Shown in pieces: positions 44,524 through 54,148 of a stretch of 64,000 nt of DNA (positions are counted from its first letter, which is position 1; each line of letters starts with the position of its first letter). A model generated the notes under the pieces. That model had not been told where the DNA came from. It saw nothing but the letters and a program-made list of their open reading frames with translations, and did not search any database. This DNA comes from Treponema sp. UBA4307 (GTDB lineage Bacteria > Spirochaetota > Spirochaetia > Treponematales > Treponemataceae). The stretch spans positions 1-64,000 of the forward strand of contig DGUP01000051.1 in NCBI GenBank assembly GCA_002394685.1, in the 5' to 3' direction. A program made the translations under genes and the position numbers.

Positions 44524-46488
44524 TTATGAATAGAAATAACTAATCAGATTGGTCCGTCCACACTGTTTAAGGGCTTCAATAACCAGAGGCTTGTTTTCCC
44601 GCCTGTTAAACTGAAGAAGAGCACGCTGAAGTCTCCGTTCATGGCCGCCACGGGCAACATAAACTGTTTCCAGATGACCGTCTTCCGTTTCGTCATGGGG
44701 ATTAAATCCAGTGTAGTACATGCAGGTTGCAAGGCTTCCCGGGGTAGGATAAAAATCCTGTACCTGATCTGGAACAAATCCTGTTTTTTTCAAATAAACT
44801 GCAACGTCTACTGCTTCATTAAGACCAGCTCCCGGATGACCTGCAATGTAGTAAGGAACAAGATACTGTTTTTTTCCAAGTTCTTTATTCACACGGGCAT
44901 ATTCTTCAGAAAAATCTTCATATACTTTGTGAGTTGATTTTCTCATCAAACGAAGGACTGAATCGCTTACATGTTCCGGCGCCACTTTGAGCTGACCTGA
45001 AACGTGATGTTCGCATAATTCGTAGAAAAAAGTTTTATCCTTATCCATAATCAGATAATCAAAACGAATTCCTGAGCGGATAAAGACTTTTTTTACTTTA
45101 GGCAGGGCTCTCAATTTACGGAGAAGTTCTACATAATCAGTATGATCTACTTTTAAATTCGGGCACGGATTTGTTCCCAGACAATCTCTGTTCTGGCAGG
45201 CTCCTCTTTTCTCCTGAAGGTCACAGGCATCTCTGCGGAAATCTGCTGTTGGTCCACCCACGTCGTGAATGAAACCTTTAAAATCCGGATGTTCTGTAAT
45301 CTGCTTTGCTTCTGCCAGAAGACTTTCGTGGCTCCTGGACTGAATGCGTCTTCCCTGGTGAAAAGTGATTGCGCAGAAAGAGCAGGCTCCGTAACATCCA
45401 CGGCAGCTTGTTAAACTGAACTGTACTTCTGACAGGGCAGGGATTCCGGTTTTTCCGTTTTCAGCAGGAGCGTCATACATCGGGTGCCAGCGTCTTGTAA
45501 AAGGAAGAGCATAAACTTCATCCATTTCTTTTGTAGAGAGAGGAAGGGCAGCGGGCATCTGCACCAGAAAGCGGCTGTCCGCAGGTTCGATTAAAATGTG
45601 ACCGTTAAGGGCATCTGTATTTTGTTCCTGCACAATAAAAGAACGGGCAAAAAGTTCCTTACTTTGGGGAGTATTTTTACAAATGTCCTGATAGGGTGGA
45701 AGCATAAGGGCTTTTTCAAGAGGCACGTCTCTGCAGATAACAGGCACCGCTTTTACCTTTTTTCCTGCGTTGGATTTTACGGCACTTGCTTCTTTTGCAG
45801 CAGTGGCGCTTCCTTCTTCATAAGCTTTTGTATATTCAGGAAGGGCTTCCACATATTCAGGGAGTTCATCAGCTTTTCCTGTGTACCAGCAGGTTCCTCT
45901 TACATTACGAATTTGTCGGGCGGGGATTCCTTCTTTCAGCTGACGGGCAATTTCCAGCATAGACCGTTCTCCCATTCCGTACATGAGCAGGTCTGCTTTT
46001 GAGTCCAGGAGAACCGAGCGCTTTACAGTGTTTGACCAGTAGTCGTAGTGGCTGGTACGGCGGAGGGAGGCTTCAATTCCCCCAATCATAACATTTACGC
46101 CTTTGTAGGCTTCACGGATTTTTGAAACGTAAGCAATCAGAGCTCTGTCAGGACGATGGCCTGCAACTCCCCCGTGAGCATAATCATCCTGGGAACGTGG
46201 CTTATTATTGGCAGTATAATTGGAAACCATACTGTCCATTGCACCTGCGCTTACCAGAAAACCAAGTTTTGGTCTGCCAAAAACTTTAAAGCTTTCGGCA
46301 GAATGCCAGTCAGGCTGAGGCAGGATAGCAACCGTATATCCGTGAGCTTCAAGCAGTCGACCTAAGAGAGCAGCCGCAAAAGATGAATGATCAACATAAC
46401 CATCTCCACTGACGAAAACAAAATCAACTTCGTCTATTCCCCGCTCAATTAAATCTTCTTTGCAAACTGGCAGAAATTTTCCCGGCAT
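44524..46488 (-). CDS. YgiQ-family radical SAM protein
   Basis: About 654 residues. The N-terminus is an UPF0313/YgiQ domain (DEVDFVFVSGDGYVDHSSFAAALLGRLLEAHGYTVAILPQ), the radical SAM cluster is CYGACSFC (C-x3-C-x2-C, residues near 383-390), and APEHVSDSVLRLMRKSTH and VQDFYPTPGSLATCMYYTG are family-typical. Function of the family is unknown. A small Ala/Lys-rich insertion around residues 232-250 (SATAAKEASAVKSNAGKK) looks lineage-specific. Start at 46488 lies 1 nt after the hslO stop with GGAG within that end; a frame extension upstream is less likely. Confidence 0.93.
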   Translation of the reverse strand: MPGKFLPVCKEDLIERGIDEVDFVFVSGDGYVDHSSFAAALLGRLLEAHGYTVAILPQPDWHSAESFKVFGRPKLGFLVSAGAMDSMVSNYTANNKPRSQDDYAHGGVAGHRPDRALIAYVSKIREAYKGVNVMIGGIEASLRRTSHYDYWSNTVKRSVLLDSKADLLMYGMGERSMLEIARQLKEGIPARQIRNVRGTCWYTGKADELPEYVEALPEYTKAYEEGSATAAKEASAVKSNAGKKVKAVPVICRDVPLEKALMLPPYQDICKNTPQSKELFARSFIVQEQNTDALNGHILIEPADSRFLVQMPAALPLSTKEMDEVYALPFTRRWHPMYDAPAENGKTGIPALSEVQFSLTSCRGCYGACSFCAITFHQGRRIQSRSHESLLAEAKQITEHPDFKGFIHDVGGPTADFRRDACDLQEKRGACQNRDCLGTNPCPNLKVDHTDYVELLRKLRALPKVKKVFIRSGIRFDYLIMDKDKTFFYELCEHHVSGQLKVAPEHVSDSVLRLMRKSTHKVYEDFSEEYARVNKELGKKQYLVPYYIAGHPGAGLNEAVDVAVYLKKTGFVPDQVQDFYPTPGSLATCMYYTGFNPHDETEDGHLETVYVARGGHERRLQRALLQFNRRENKPLVIEALKQCGRTNLISYFYS

Positions 46489-46489
46489 A

Positions 46490-47497
46490 TTACTCCGCAC
46501 CTGATGCTGTTTTTTTTATGATGATTTCTTCAGGTTTGATTCTATACACTGAGCCGCAGTTGTTACACTTAACTTCCAGTTCTTCACCTTTAGCCTTAAT
46601 ATCTTCAAGTTCATCAGCAGGAAGAGTTCCCATATAATTAATAAAGGATTCTCTTGAACATGGACATTCCCACTTAATATCTCTGTGAAGGGCAATTACA
46701 GGATTAAGGTCTGCAAAAAGTTCCTGGATTAATTCTTCGCCTGTATGGCCCTGGCTGAACCATGTACCAAGTGAAGGAGCCTTTTTAAAAGTTTCTTCCA
46801 GTTTAATGATTGTTTCTTCATCTTCATCTTTGTCTGCACTTGTATCTACTTCAGCACCTTTCTTTTTTTCGCCCTTGTACTGGCCACCTGTTACCGGCAT
46901 AACCTGAACGAAAATTCCACCGGCACCAATTACCCGGCCCTGGCGATCCATCTGGATTGAAGTTGTAACAGCAGATTTTATCTGTTCACTTTTATCAAAG
47001 AAGAATACAAGATCGTCAGCAATATTACCTGTTGTGTTTACGGAAGAAGTCTGAGGGAATTTGTCATCAGGATGAACTGTCTGAATTGACATATAACCTT
47101 CGCCCCCAAGGAAGGGCTTCATATCCCAGTTTTCAAGAGGCTTTTCGATTGGAATTCTGTCTGTCAAAAGGAAACTTCTTACCCAGCCACGGCTGTCTGC
47201 TTCTACATTAAAACCCTTTGCCGGAGAATCTGGTACATCGTAGCGCCAGTTTATATGCTCCATTCCTTTCATTTTTGCAGGAATCATAAGTGCGCCGCAA
47301 AGGCTGGCCTGTCCAAGAATGTAAGTTTCCAGAATACCTGTATTGTGCTGAGCCCGCATTGTGTTTACGAAATGTGTACCGCCAAAAACTGCACCGCGGA
47401 TTCTTCCATCACCCATTGTGAAAACAACCATGTCATCTTTTGGAAGTTTTTCCAGATACTCTTCTAATTCTTTGTTGTTGATTTGTGCTTTGATCAT
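46490..47497 (-). CDS. hslO: Redox-regulated chaperone Hsp33
   Basis: About 335 residues. The C-terminal zinc switch has CPCS and CNNC cysteine pairs (near residues 290 and 321), the redox sensor of Hsp33; oxidation releases zinc and activates holdase activity. Upstream are ILETYILGQASLCGALM, PFLGGEGYMSIQTVHPD and FVQVMPVTG segments of the core. An acidic linker (KKKGAEVDTSADKDEDEE) is inserted before residue 240 and is longer than in E. coli. The frame reaches a TTG at 47533; the ATG at 47497 fits better. YgiQ follows directly. Confidence 0.93.
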   Translation of the reverse strand: MIKAQINNKELEEYLEKLPKDDMVVFTMGDGRIRGAVFGGTHFVNTMRAQHNTGILETYILGQASLCGALMIPAKMKGMEHINWRYDVPDSPAKGFNVEADSRGWVRSFLLTDRIPIEKPLENWDMKPFLGGEGYMSIQTVHPDDKFPQTSSVNTTGNIADDLVFFFDKSEQIKSAVTTSIQMDRQGRVIGAGGIFVQVMPVTGGQYKGEKKKGAEVDTSADKDEDEETIIKLEETFKKAPSLGTWFSQGHTGEELIQELFADLNPVIALHRDIKWECPCSRESFINYMGTLPADELEDIKAKGEELEVKCNNCGSVYRIKPEEIIIKKTASGAE

Positions 47498-47651
47498 AGC
47501 TATCAATATACTGATTTTACCGCCTTTGAGCAAAGCATTAACAGGTTCTGCTGACGAAACTCTAGAAAATCTTTGAATCGGTTATGGAAGAGTACAGAGT
47601 AAATGCAGTCACTGTATAGCCGGCTTCGGCTACTTTTCTGGAGAAGAAGTT
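47498..47651 (-). other. Gap between hslO and the DUF763 gene
   Basis: A perfect TAGCCG-gctt-CGGCTA hairpin lies at 47617-47632. On the minus strand it follows the DUF763 stop but has no T-tract, so it is a weak terminator candidate. No ORF of note. Confidence 0.4.
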
Positions 47652-48962
47652 TTAGTCGTTTACAGTCCGGCCACCCCATTCTTTAGAATGTTCTTTTTCC
47701 CGGGCGATTGTGGCGTCAAAATCTGCCAGAGGAGAACAATTCTTTTCTATTTGAAGTGCAGTCCGGTGAAGGCGCCTGATACATTCGCTTTTGTCATTGT
47801 AGCCAAGTTTGCTTTTTTCGATTGCATCACCCAGAACCCGAATACTTTCGTCGTAAATCTTAAGAGGAACAGGGAAGGGGTGACCGTCTTTTCCTCCATG
47901 GGCAAAACTGAATCTTGCAGGATCCTTGAATCGGCTTGGAGTTCCGTGAATTACTTCACTCACAAGAGTTAGGGACTGAAGGGTACGAGGGCCAAGTCCT
48001 GGTGTAAGCAGAAGGTTTTCAAAATTGTCAGGGGCGGATTCGTATGCAGTGGCGAGCACTCCTCCCAGACGCTTTAAATCTACATCTTCTGCAAGAACTT
48101 CGTGATGAGCAGGCATTACACAGTTGCGGCTTCCGTCTTCATAGATTATCTCTATTTCATTTTGAGCAGGATTTTCTTTTACCAGAGCGTGATTTTCATC
48201 TTCAAATAATTCCATCTGTAGTTTTTCTGCTTTACTACTGTCCGGTTTTCCCAGCTTCTGAATTGTAGAAATTTCTTTTATGAGGGATTGTGGATTTTCT
48301 TTGCTCAATTCAAGGATTGAATTTCTTGTACTGCCGGCGGTCCTGTCTGTAAGATTCAGAATCATCCCCTGATTTTCCCCTGTAATTCCAGAGTGAGGTT
48401 CTTCTACAAAAGATTTTATTTCTTCCGAGCACCAGTGGTAACGGCGGGCTGTTTTTGTTTGAGAATTCATTCCCTGCTGAACAATTGCCCATTTTCCATC
48501 CTTGCTTAAAATGAAGTTATGCTGATAAAGCTGAAATCCGTCCTGCACTGCGGTGTTGTCAATTTTTGCTGCAAGACGGCTGCTTCGTACCAGACCTTCT
48601 CCATCCAGCCCGGTAGAATCAGCAAGGTAGAGTAGCTCTTCCGGAGTACGCCTGGAATATTTGCCCCGACCGCCGCAAATGCAAAGTCCAAATTCCCTAG
48701 CCCTGGCATTTATTCCCCGCTTGAGGGCATACATTACGCTGGTTGTTATTCCGCTGGAGTGCCAGTCCATTCCCAGAACAGCACCAAGGGACTGAAACCA
48801 GAGAGGATCGCTTAAACGGCGTAAAACTTCATCCCGCCCGTAAGTTATGAGAAGTGCTTCAACTATTTCCGTTCCAAGGTCACGCATTCTGTCTGCAAGC
48901 CATTTTGGAACTGTTCCGTGGTGCAGTGGCAAATCAGCGTGACCGCTTCGTCTGATCATCAT
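47652..48962 (-). CDS. DUF763 protein with helix-hairpin-helix motif
   Basis: 436 residues. The opening RRSGHADLPLHHGTVPKWLADRM is the DUF763 signature. A helix-hairpin-helix-like LLLTPGLGPRTLQSLTLVSEVIHGTPSRFKDPARFSFAHGGKDG near residue 310 suggests DNA binding. The family is better known in archaea and thermophiles; its function is unknown, perhaps repair or nucleic-acid metabolism. Two adjacent ATG codons begin it and neither has a clear SD. Not obviously linked to neighbours. Confidence 0.88.
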   Translation of the reverse strand: MMIRRSGHADLPLHHGTVPKWLADRMRDLGTEIVEALLITYGRDEVLRRLSDPLWFQSLGAVLGMDWHSSGITTSVMYALKRGINARAREFGLCICGGRGKYSRRTPEELLYLADSTGLDGEGLVRSSRLAAKIDNTAVQDGFQLYQHNFILSKDGKWAIVQQGMNSQTKTARRYHWCSEEIKSFVEEPHSGITGENQGMILNLTDRTAGSTRNSILELSKENPQSLIKEISTIQKLGKPDSSKAEKLQMELFEDENHALVKENPAQNEIEIIYEDGSRNCVMPAHHEVLAEDVDLKRLGGVLATAYESAPDNFENLLLTPGLGPRTLQSLTLVSEVIHGTPSRFKDPARFSFAHGGKDGHPFPVPLKIYDESIRVLGDAIEKSKLGYNDKSECIRRLHRTALQIEKNCSPLADFDATIAREKEHSKEWGGRTVND

Positions 48963-49263
48963 TTTTAAGAAAGTTTATATATTTTACTACGCAATACTTT
49001 TTTATTATAGAAGGCTATAGATTTTTTTTAACATACTTTTATTGAGATTACCTATTGTCATACAGGATAATGAGATATATGTCATTATTTTCCAAAGAAG
49101 TTAATTTTTTCCAAAAAATAACAATATTTTCATAAGTTTACAAAGTTTTTCAAATTCCATATAATCACAAATTATCCAGCGCTAACGCTGAAAAGAAGTC
49201 TGATGAGTTCGACGATTTTGTATCAGCTTCTTTCATATTTAATCAATTCTGGGAGGACACAGA
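48963..49263 (+). promoter_or_regulatory. oppA promoter and 5' leader region
   Basis: 301 bp of AT-rich DNA. TTTACA (49137-49142), 17 nt, TATAAT (49160-49165) is a good sigma-70 promoter. The predicted leader of about 90 nt contains a hairpin CAGCG/CGCTG at 49177-49190 and ends with GGGAGGA before the oppA ATG. Upstream of the promoter I see only AT-rich sequence. Confidence 0.65.
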
Positions 49264-50913
49264 ATGAAAAAAATGTTTAAGTGTGCAGCCCTCGCTCTTA
49301 CAGCAGCTGCAGTTCTTGGTCTTGCTTCATGTGGTGAAAAAAAGAACACATCAAACGCAGCAAGTGAAAAAGTGTTAAATGTTATGGTTGAAGTTGAAGT
49401 TGAATCACTTGATCCACAGCAGGCAACAGATGGTACTTCTTTCGAAGTAATTGCTGACTTCACAGATGGTCTTAAGCAGATGGCAGCAGACGGTTCTACA
49501 ATCGATGCTCTTTGTGCTGAAGAAACAATTTCTGAAGACGGTCTCACATATACTTTCAAAATCCGTGAAGACGCTTACTGGTCAAACGGTGATCCTGTAA
49601 CAGCAGATGACTTTGTTTTCGGATGGCAGCGTGCTGTAGATCCAGCTATTGCTTCTGAATACTCATACATGCTCAGTGACATTGGTCAGGTTAAGAATGC
49701 AGCAAAGATTATTGCAGGTGAACTTCCTGTTACTGAACTGGGAATCAAGGCAATTGATGACAAGACTCTTGAAGTTTCTCTTGAAGTTCCAGTTTCTTTC
49801 TTTGACAAGATTCTCTACTTCCCAACATTCTATCCTGTAAACCGTGCATTCTACGAATCTGTTGGAGATTCTTTTGCTACAAGCGCTTCAACTGTTCTTT
49901 CAAACGGTGCCTTCATCCTTACAGATTATGAACCAGCAGCTGTCAGCTTCAAGCTTGTAAAGAATGAAAAGTACTATAACGCTTCACAGATTAAACTTGA
50001 CGGCCTCAACTATCAGGTTCTTAAGGATTCACAGCAGGCTCTCATGGCTTACCAGAATGGTACTCTGGACATTGTAAAGCTTTCAGGTGACCAGGTTGAT
50101 CAGGTAAGTGAAGATCCAGAATTCCTTTCAGTAGGTGCAGGTTATCTCTGGTACATTTCTCCAATGATGAGAGATGTTGCTGAACTCAAGAATCTTAATC
50201 TCCGCAAGGCTATCTCTTTTGCAATCGACCGTGATTCAATCGTTAAGAATGTTGTAAAGGATGGCTCTTGGGCTGCATATACTGGCGTTCCTTCAGATTT
50301 CGCTTTCTCTGATGAAGGTAAAGACTTTGTTCAGGCAATTCCTGAATTCCCAGAACTCTGCCGCTCTGACAAGGAAGCAGCTCTTGCTTTCTATGAAGCA
50401 GCTAAGGCTGAACTGGGCAAGGACACTTTCACTTTCGAAATGATTGTTGATGATACAACAGTTCAGCAGAATGTTGCAGCAGTTATCAAGGAGCAGATTG
50501 AAAGCACACTTTCTGGAATCACAATCAACCTCCGCGTTGAACCAAAGAAGCAGCGCGTTCAGGATATGCAGGACGGAACATTCCAGCTTGGTCTTACACG
50601 CTGGGGTCCAGACTATGCTGATCCAATGACATACCTGGGAATGTGGTACACAAACAACTCTAACAACTACGGTTTCTGGAGCAATGCTAAGTACGACGAA
50701 CTCCTGGATCTTTGTGTAACTGGTGAATACTCACAGAAGCCTGCAGAAAGATGGGCAACTCTCAGAGACGCTTCACAGATTGTTCTGGAAGATGCAGTAA
50801 TTTTCCCAATCTACCAGCAGGCTGATGCTTGTATGGTTAAGACTGGCGTTAAGGGAATTGAATTCCACGCTGTTGCTCTCAACCGTGTATTCAAAAACAC
50901 AACAAAAGAGTAA
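49264..50913 (+). CDS. oppA: Oligopeptide-binding lipoprotein OppA
   Basis: 549 residues, family SBP_bac_5. Signal peptide ending at lipobox Cys23 (LGLASC). VTADDFVFGWQRAVDP is the classic OppA N-terminal domain motif; NLRKAISFAIDRDSIVKNV and LTRWGPDYADPMTYLGMW are also typical. It binds extracytoplasmic peptides and passes them to OppBC. Strong RBS. A terminator-like hairpin separates it from oppB, which would allow higher oppA expression. Confidence 0.93.
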   Translation: MKKMFKCAALALTAAAVLGLASCGEKKNTSNAASEKVLNVMVEVEVESLDPQQATDGTSFEVIADFTDGLKQMAADGSTIDALCAEETISEDGLTYTFKIREDAYWSNGDPVTADDFVFGWQRAVDPAIASEYSYMLSDIGQVKNAAKIIAGELPVTELGIKAIDDKTLEVSLEVPVSFFDKILYFPTFYPVNRAFYESVGDSFATSASTVLSNGAFILTDYEPAAVSFKLVKNEKYYNASQIKLDGLNYQVLKDSQQALMAYQNGTLDIVKLSGDQVDQVSEDPEFLSVGAGYLWYISPMMRDVAELKNLNLRKAISFAIDRDSIVKNVVKDGSWAAYTGVPSDFAFSDEGKDFVQAIPEFPELCRSDKEAALAFYEAAKAELGKDTFTFEMIVDDTTVQQNVAAVIKEQIESTLSGITINLRVEPKKQRVQDMQDGTFQLGLTRWGPDYADPMTYLGMWYTNNSNNYGFWSNAKYDELLDLCVTGEYSQKPAERWATLRDASQIVLEDAVIFPIYQQADACMVKTGVKGIEFHAVALNRVFKNTTKE

Positions 50914-50979
50914 TTTCAGAAGTATAGATTTGTAATTAATCAACAATCTGAAAAGTAATTATTTCTGTTTTTAGATATA

Positions 50980-51013
50980 AACGGTCGTATACCTAGCGTT
51001 GCGGCCGTTTTTT
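50980..51013 (+). terminator. Hairpin and T-run between oppA and oppB (leaky terminator)
   Basis: AACGGTCGTA (50980-50989) pairs with TGCGGCCGTT (51000-51009) with two wobbles, then T6. Read-through from oppA into oppBCDF is likely since oppB has no separate strong promoter that I can see. Confidence 0.75.
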
Positions 51014-51058
51014 ATTTATACTATCACCATTAAATCCATAGGTTTTAGGTAAGAAAAG

Positions 51059-51997
51059 GTGAAAAAGTACATCATTAAAAGAATCCTGATTTCTGTATTT
51101 ACACTTCTTGTAATTACACTTGTTCTTTTTATTTTGCTTCAGTTAATGCCTGGTTCTCCTTTTAACGACGAAAAGTTAAATGCAGAACAGAGAGCATCCC
51201 TGTACGCAAAATATGGTCTGGACAAACCTGTCATTGTTCAGTTTTTCAAATACTTGGGAAACATCCTTAAGGGAGATTTCGGAGTAAGTTACAACATCAG
51301 TAAAAATACTCCAATTTCCAGCCTGATTGCACAGCGTCTTCCTGTCAGTATCAGAATCGGAGGACAGGCAGTTCTGCTGGGTGCACTGGTCGGTCTCATT
51401 TTAGGAATTATTGCTGCAGTCTGGTCGCATACCTTCTGGGATACTTTATCTACTGTTATCTCAGTTCTCGGTGTTTCAATTCCAAGTTATGTGTTTGCCC
51501 TTGCACTGAGTTATACTTTCGGTTTCAAGCTGAGAATCTTTCCAATGCTTTACAGTAAAGATGCGGCATTTTTCTCTTCCATATTACCGAGTATTTCCCT
51601 GAGCATGTTCACTATGGCATCAATTGCACGTTTTACTCGAACTGAAATGCTTGAAGCCCTGGGATCAGAATACATTCAACTTGCAGAAAGCAAAGGAATT
51701 TACGGTTTCAGGCTGATCTGGAGACACGCTCTCCGCAATACACTTATTCCTATTATTACAGTTCTGGCACCGCTTATTGTTGACCTGATTACAGGCTCTC
51801 TGGTTGTAGAAAAAATTTTTGCAATTCCTGGAGTCGGCTCTCTGCTGGTAACCGCAATTCAATCAAATGACTATAACGTTGTAATTTCACTGAGCTTTAT
51901 TTACAGTGCACTTTACATTGGAATTATGCTTGTAGTTGATATTCTCTACGGAATTATTGACCCTCGCATCAGACTTTCGGAGGCAGTTCATGAATAA
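51059..51997 (+). CDS. oppB: Oligopeptide ABC permease OppB
   Basis: 312 residues, six membrane spans, BPD_transp_1 family. GTG start with AGG upstream. The N-terminal FTLLVITLVLFILLQLMPGSPF and the coupling EAA-type loop EALGSEYIQLAESKGIYGFRLIWRHALRNTLIP are diagnostic of OppB/DppB. Forms the channel with OppC. OppC starts within its last codons (8-bp overlap). Confidence 0.93.
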   Translation: MKKYIIKRILISVFTLLVITLVLFILLQLMPGSPFNDEKLNAEQRASLYAKYGLDKPVIVQFFKYLGNILKGDFGVSYNISKNTPISSLIAQRLPVSIRIGGQAVLLGALVGLILGIIAAVWSHTFWDTLSTVISVLGVSIPSYVFALALSYTFGFKLRIFPMLYSKDAAFFSSILPSISLSMFTMASIARFTRTEMLEALGSEYIQLAESKGIYGFRLIWRHALRNTLIPIITVLAPLIVDLITGSLVVEKIFAIPGVGSLLVTAIQSNDYNVVISLSFIYSALYIGIMLVVDILYGIIDPRIRLSEAVHE

Positions 51998-53054
51998 AAA
52001 TACTAATACTGTAATTGAAGCTTCTGTTGAAAAGCCGGCAGGATTTTATGAAAATGATTTTCAGCTCAAGACAGATACTGCTGCAACAAAAATAGACAGC
52101 AACTTTTCTTCACTCTCATACTGGAAGGAAGTAAGAAAACGCTTTTTTGCAAATAAAGGTGCAGTAATTGCAGGAATTATAATCATTCTGATTGTAATTT
52201 TTGCCTTTGCCGGTCCTAACATGAACAGCTACACATATTCTTCACAGAATCTAGAGCAGAAAAACTATGCACCCCGCATTCCGGGTTTTAAGGGAATCTT
52301 TGCGGGAAATGAAAGAATGAAAACCACTACAGGTACAAAAATCATCAACCTTTACGAAAAGAATGGTGACACTGACGTTTACTACTGGTTTGGTTCTGAC
52401 GTACTGGGCCGTGATATCTGGACCCGCACCTGGATGGGAACAAGAGTTTCTCTCTACATTTCAATCATTGCAGTTTTAATCGATATGATTATTGGTATGA
52501 GCTACGGTTTGATATCAGGATATTTTGGCGGAATTGTCGATTCTACAATGTGCCGTATTGCTGAAATCATAAATGGTATTCCTCGTCTTGTAATCGTTAC
52601 ACTTCTCATGCTGATTCTTAAGCCTGGAATTGCAACAATCATTTTTGCCCTGATGATTACCGAGTGGATTGGAATGGCCCGAATTGCCCGCGCTGAAATG
52701 TTGAATTTAAAGGAGCGTGAATTTGTTCTTGCAAGCCGCACTCTGGGAGCAAGAAACTTTTCAATAATCTTCCGTGAAATTCTTCCAAACATAATTGGTC
52801 AGATTATTACACAGACTATGTTCTCAATTCCAACTGCAATCTTTACAGAAGCTTTCCTGTCATTTGTAGGACTTGGAATTCCGGTTCCACAGTGTTCTCT
52901 GGGTTCGCTGATTTCAGATGCCTTCAACTCGTTTACGACTCATCCTTATCAGATTCTTCCACCTATTCTGGTACTTGCACTTTTGATGCTCAGCTTCAAC
53001 CTGCTTGCAGACGGATTACGGGAAGCTCTTGACCCTAAACTTAAGGAGGCATAA
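51990..53054 (+). CDS. oppC: Oligopeptide ABC permease OppC
   Basis: About 354 residues. Polar 50-residue head, first membrane segment GAVIAGIIIILIVIFAFAGP, then the core with LGRDIWTRTWMGTRVSLYI and the EAA loop EREFVLASRTLGARNFSIIFREILPN. The ATG at 51990 has GGAGG 9 nt before it and overlaps the oppB stop; the longer open frame from 51936 is less likely. An unusually long periplasmic insertion (about residues 70-120, SYTYSSQNLEQ...) precedes the core. Confidence 0.92.
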   Translation: MNKNTNTVIEASVEKPAGFYENDFQLKTDTAATKIDSNFSSLSYWKEVRKRFFANKGAVIAGIIIILIVIFAFAGPNMNSYTYSSQNLEQKNYAPRIPGFKGIFAGNERMKTTTGTKIINLYEKNGDTDVYYWFGSDVLGRDIWTRTWMGTRVSLYISIIAVLIDMIIGMSYGLISGYFGGIVDSTMCRIAEIINGIPRLVIVTLLMLILKPGIATIIFALMITEWIGMARIARAEMLNLKEREFVLASRTLGARNFSIIFREILPNIIGQIITQTMFSIPTAIFTEAFLSFVGLGIPVPQCSLGSLISDAFNSFTTHPYQILPPILVLALLMLSFNLLADGLREALDPKLKEA

Positions 53055-53056
53055 TC

Positions 53057-54148
53057 ATGGCAAATAATGCAGACAAAATTATTACAGTAAATGATTTATC
53101 TATCTCCTTTAAAACTACTGCAGGTATGGTGAATGCAATCCGCGGTGTTAATCTTGATTTGAATCGTGGGGAAACAGTTGCCATTGTTGGAGAATCAGGT
53201 TCAGGTAAATCAGTAACTACAAAAGCCATTATGGGTATTCTGGCAAAAAACTCTGTTGTTAACAGTGGAAAAATCACTTACAACTGTCTGGAACCAGATA
53301 ATGTTACCCACACGGAATATGATATTCTCAGTATGTCAGAAAAGCAGGTCCGCCGTCAGATTAACGGAAAAAATATCGCAATGATTTTCCAGGACCCAAT
53401 GACTTCTCTTGACCCAACAATGAATATTGGTAAGCAGATTATGGAAGGAATGATTTATCACTATCACACTCCAAAAGAAGAAGCTTACCAGAAATCCCTT
53501 AAACTGCTGGATGAAGTTGGAATCGTTGATGCAAAGAACCGCATGAAAAATTATCCACATCAGTTATCCGGCGGAATGAGACAGCGCATTGTTATTGCAA
53601 TAGCCCTTGCCTGCAATCCGGAACTGCTGATTTGTGATGAACCGACTACAGCTCTTGATGTAACAATTCAGGCAAAAATCATCGACCTGATTAAAAAGAT
53701 TCAGAAGGAACGTAATTTAAGTGTTATCTTCATCACTCACAACCTTGGTGTAGTTGCAAAAGTTGCAGATTACATCAACGTAATGTATGCGGGTAAGATT
53801 GTTGAAAAGGGTACTGCGGATGAAATTTTCTTTGACCCGCGCCATCCATACACATGGGGACTTCTTTCTGCCATGCCGGACCTGAATACAACTAACGATC
53901 GTCTTTATACAATTCCAGGTTCTCCTCCAAATCTTCTGCATCAAGTTAAGGGGGACGCTTTTGCTCCACGCAACATCTATGCACTAAACATTGATGACCG
54001 CCTTGAACCTCCAATGTTTAAGGTAACAGAAACTCATTCTGCAGCAACATGGCTTCTCGATCCACGTGCACCAAAAATCGAAATGCCTGTTGAACTTAAA
54101 GAAAGAATTGAATCAATGAAGAAGGAGTCTCAGCACTATGGCATCTAA
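53057..54148 (+). CDS. oppD: Oligopeptide ABC ATPase OppD
   Basis: 363 residues. Walker A GESGSGKS, signature LSGGMRQR, Walker B LLICDEPTTALD, switch His in FITHNLG, and a C-terminal oligo_HPY-type extension. Powers peptide import with OppF. Starts 2 nt after oppC with GGAGG at the gap. The last 11 bp overlap oppF. Confidence 0.94.
   Translation: MANNADKIITVNDLSISFKTTAGMVNAIRGVNLDLNRGETVAIVGESGSGKSVTTKAIMGILAKNSVVNSGKITYNCLEPDNVTHTEYDILSMSEKQVRRQINGKNIAMIFQDPMTSLDPTMNIGKQIMEGMIYHYHTPKEEAYQKSLKLLDEVGIVDAKNRMKNYPHQLSGGMRQRIVIAIALACNPELLICDEPTTALDVTIQAKIIDLIKKIQKERNLSVIFITHNLGVVAKVADYINVMYAGKIVEKGTADEIFFDPRHPYTWGLLSAMPDLNTTNDRLYTIPGSPPNLLHQVKGDAFAPRNIYALNIDDRLEPPMFKVTETHSAATWLLDPRAPKIEMPVELKERIESMKKESQHYGI

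Noticed and set aside
47617..47632. Rho-independent terminator after the DUF763 gene
   Set aside because: The stem is good but no T-run follows on the minus strand; reported only as a hairpin.
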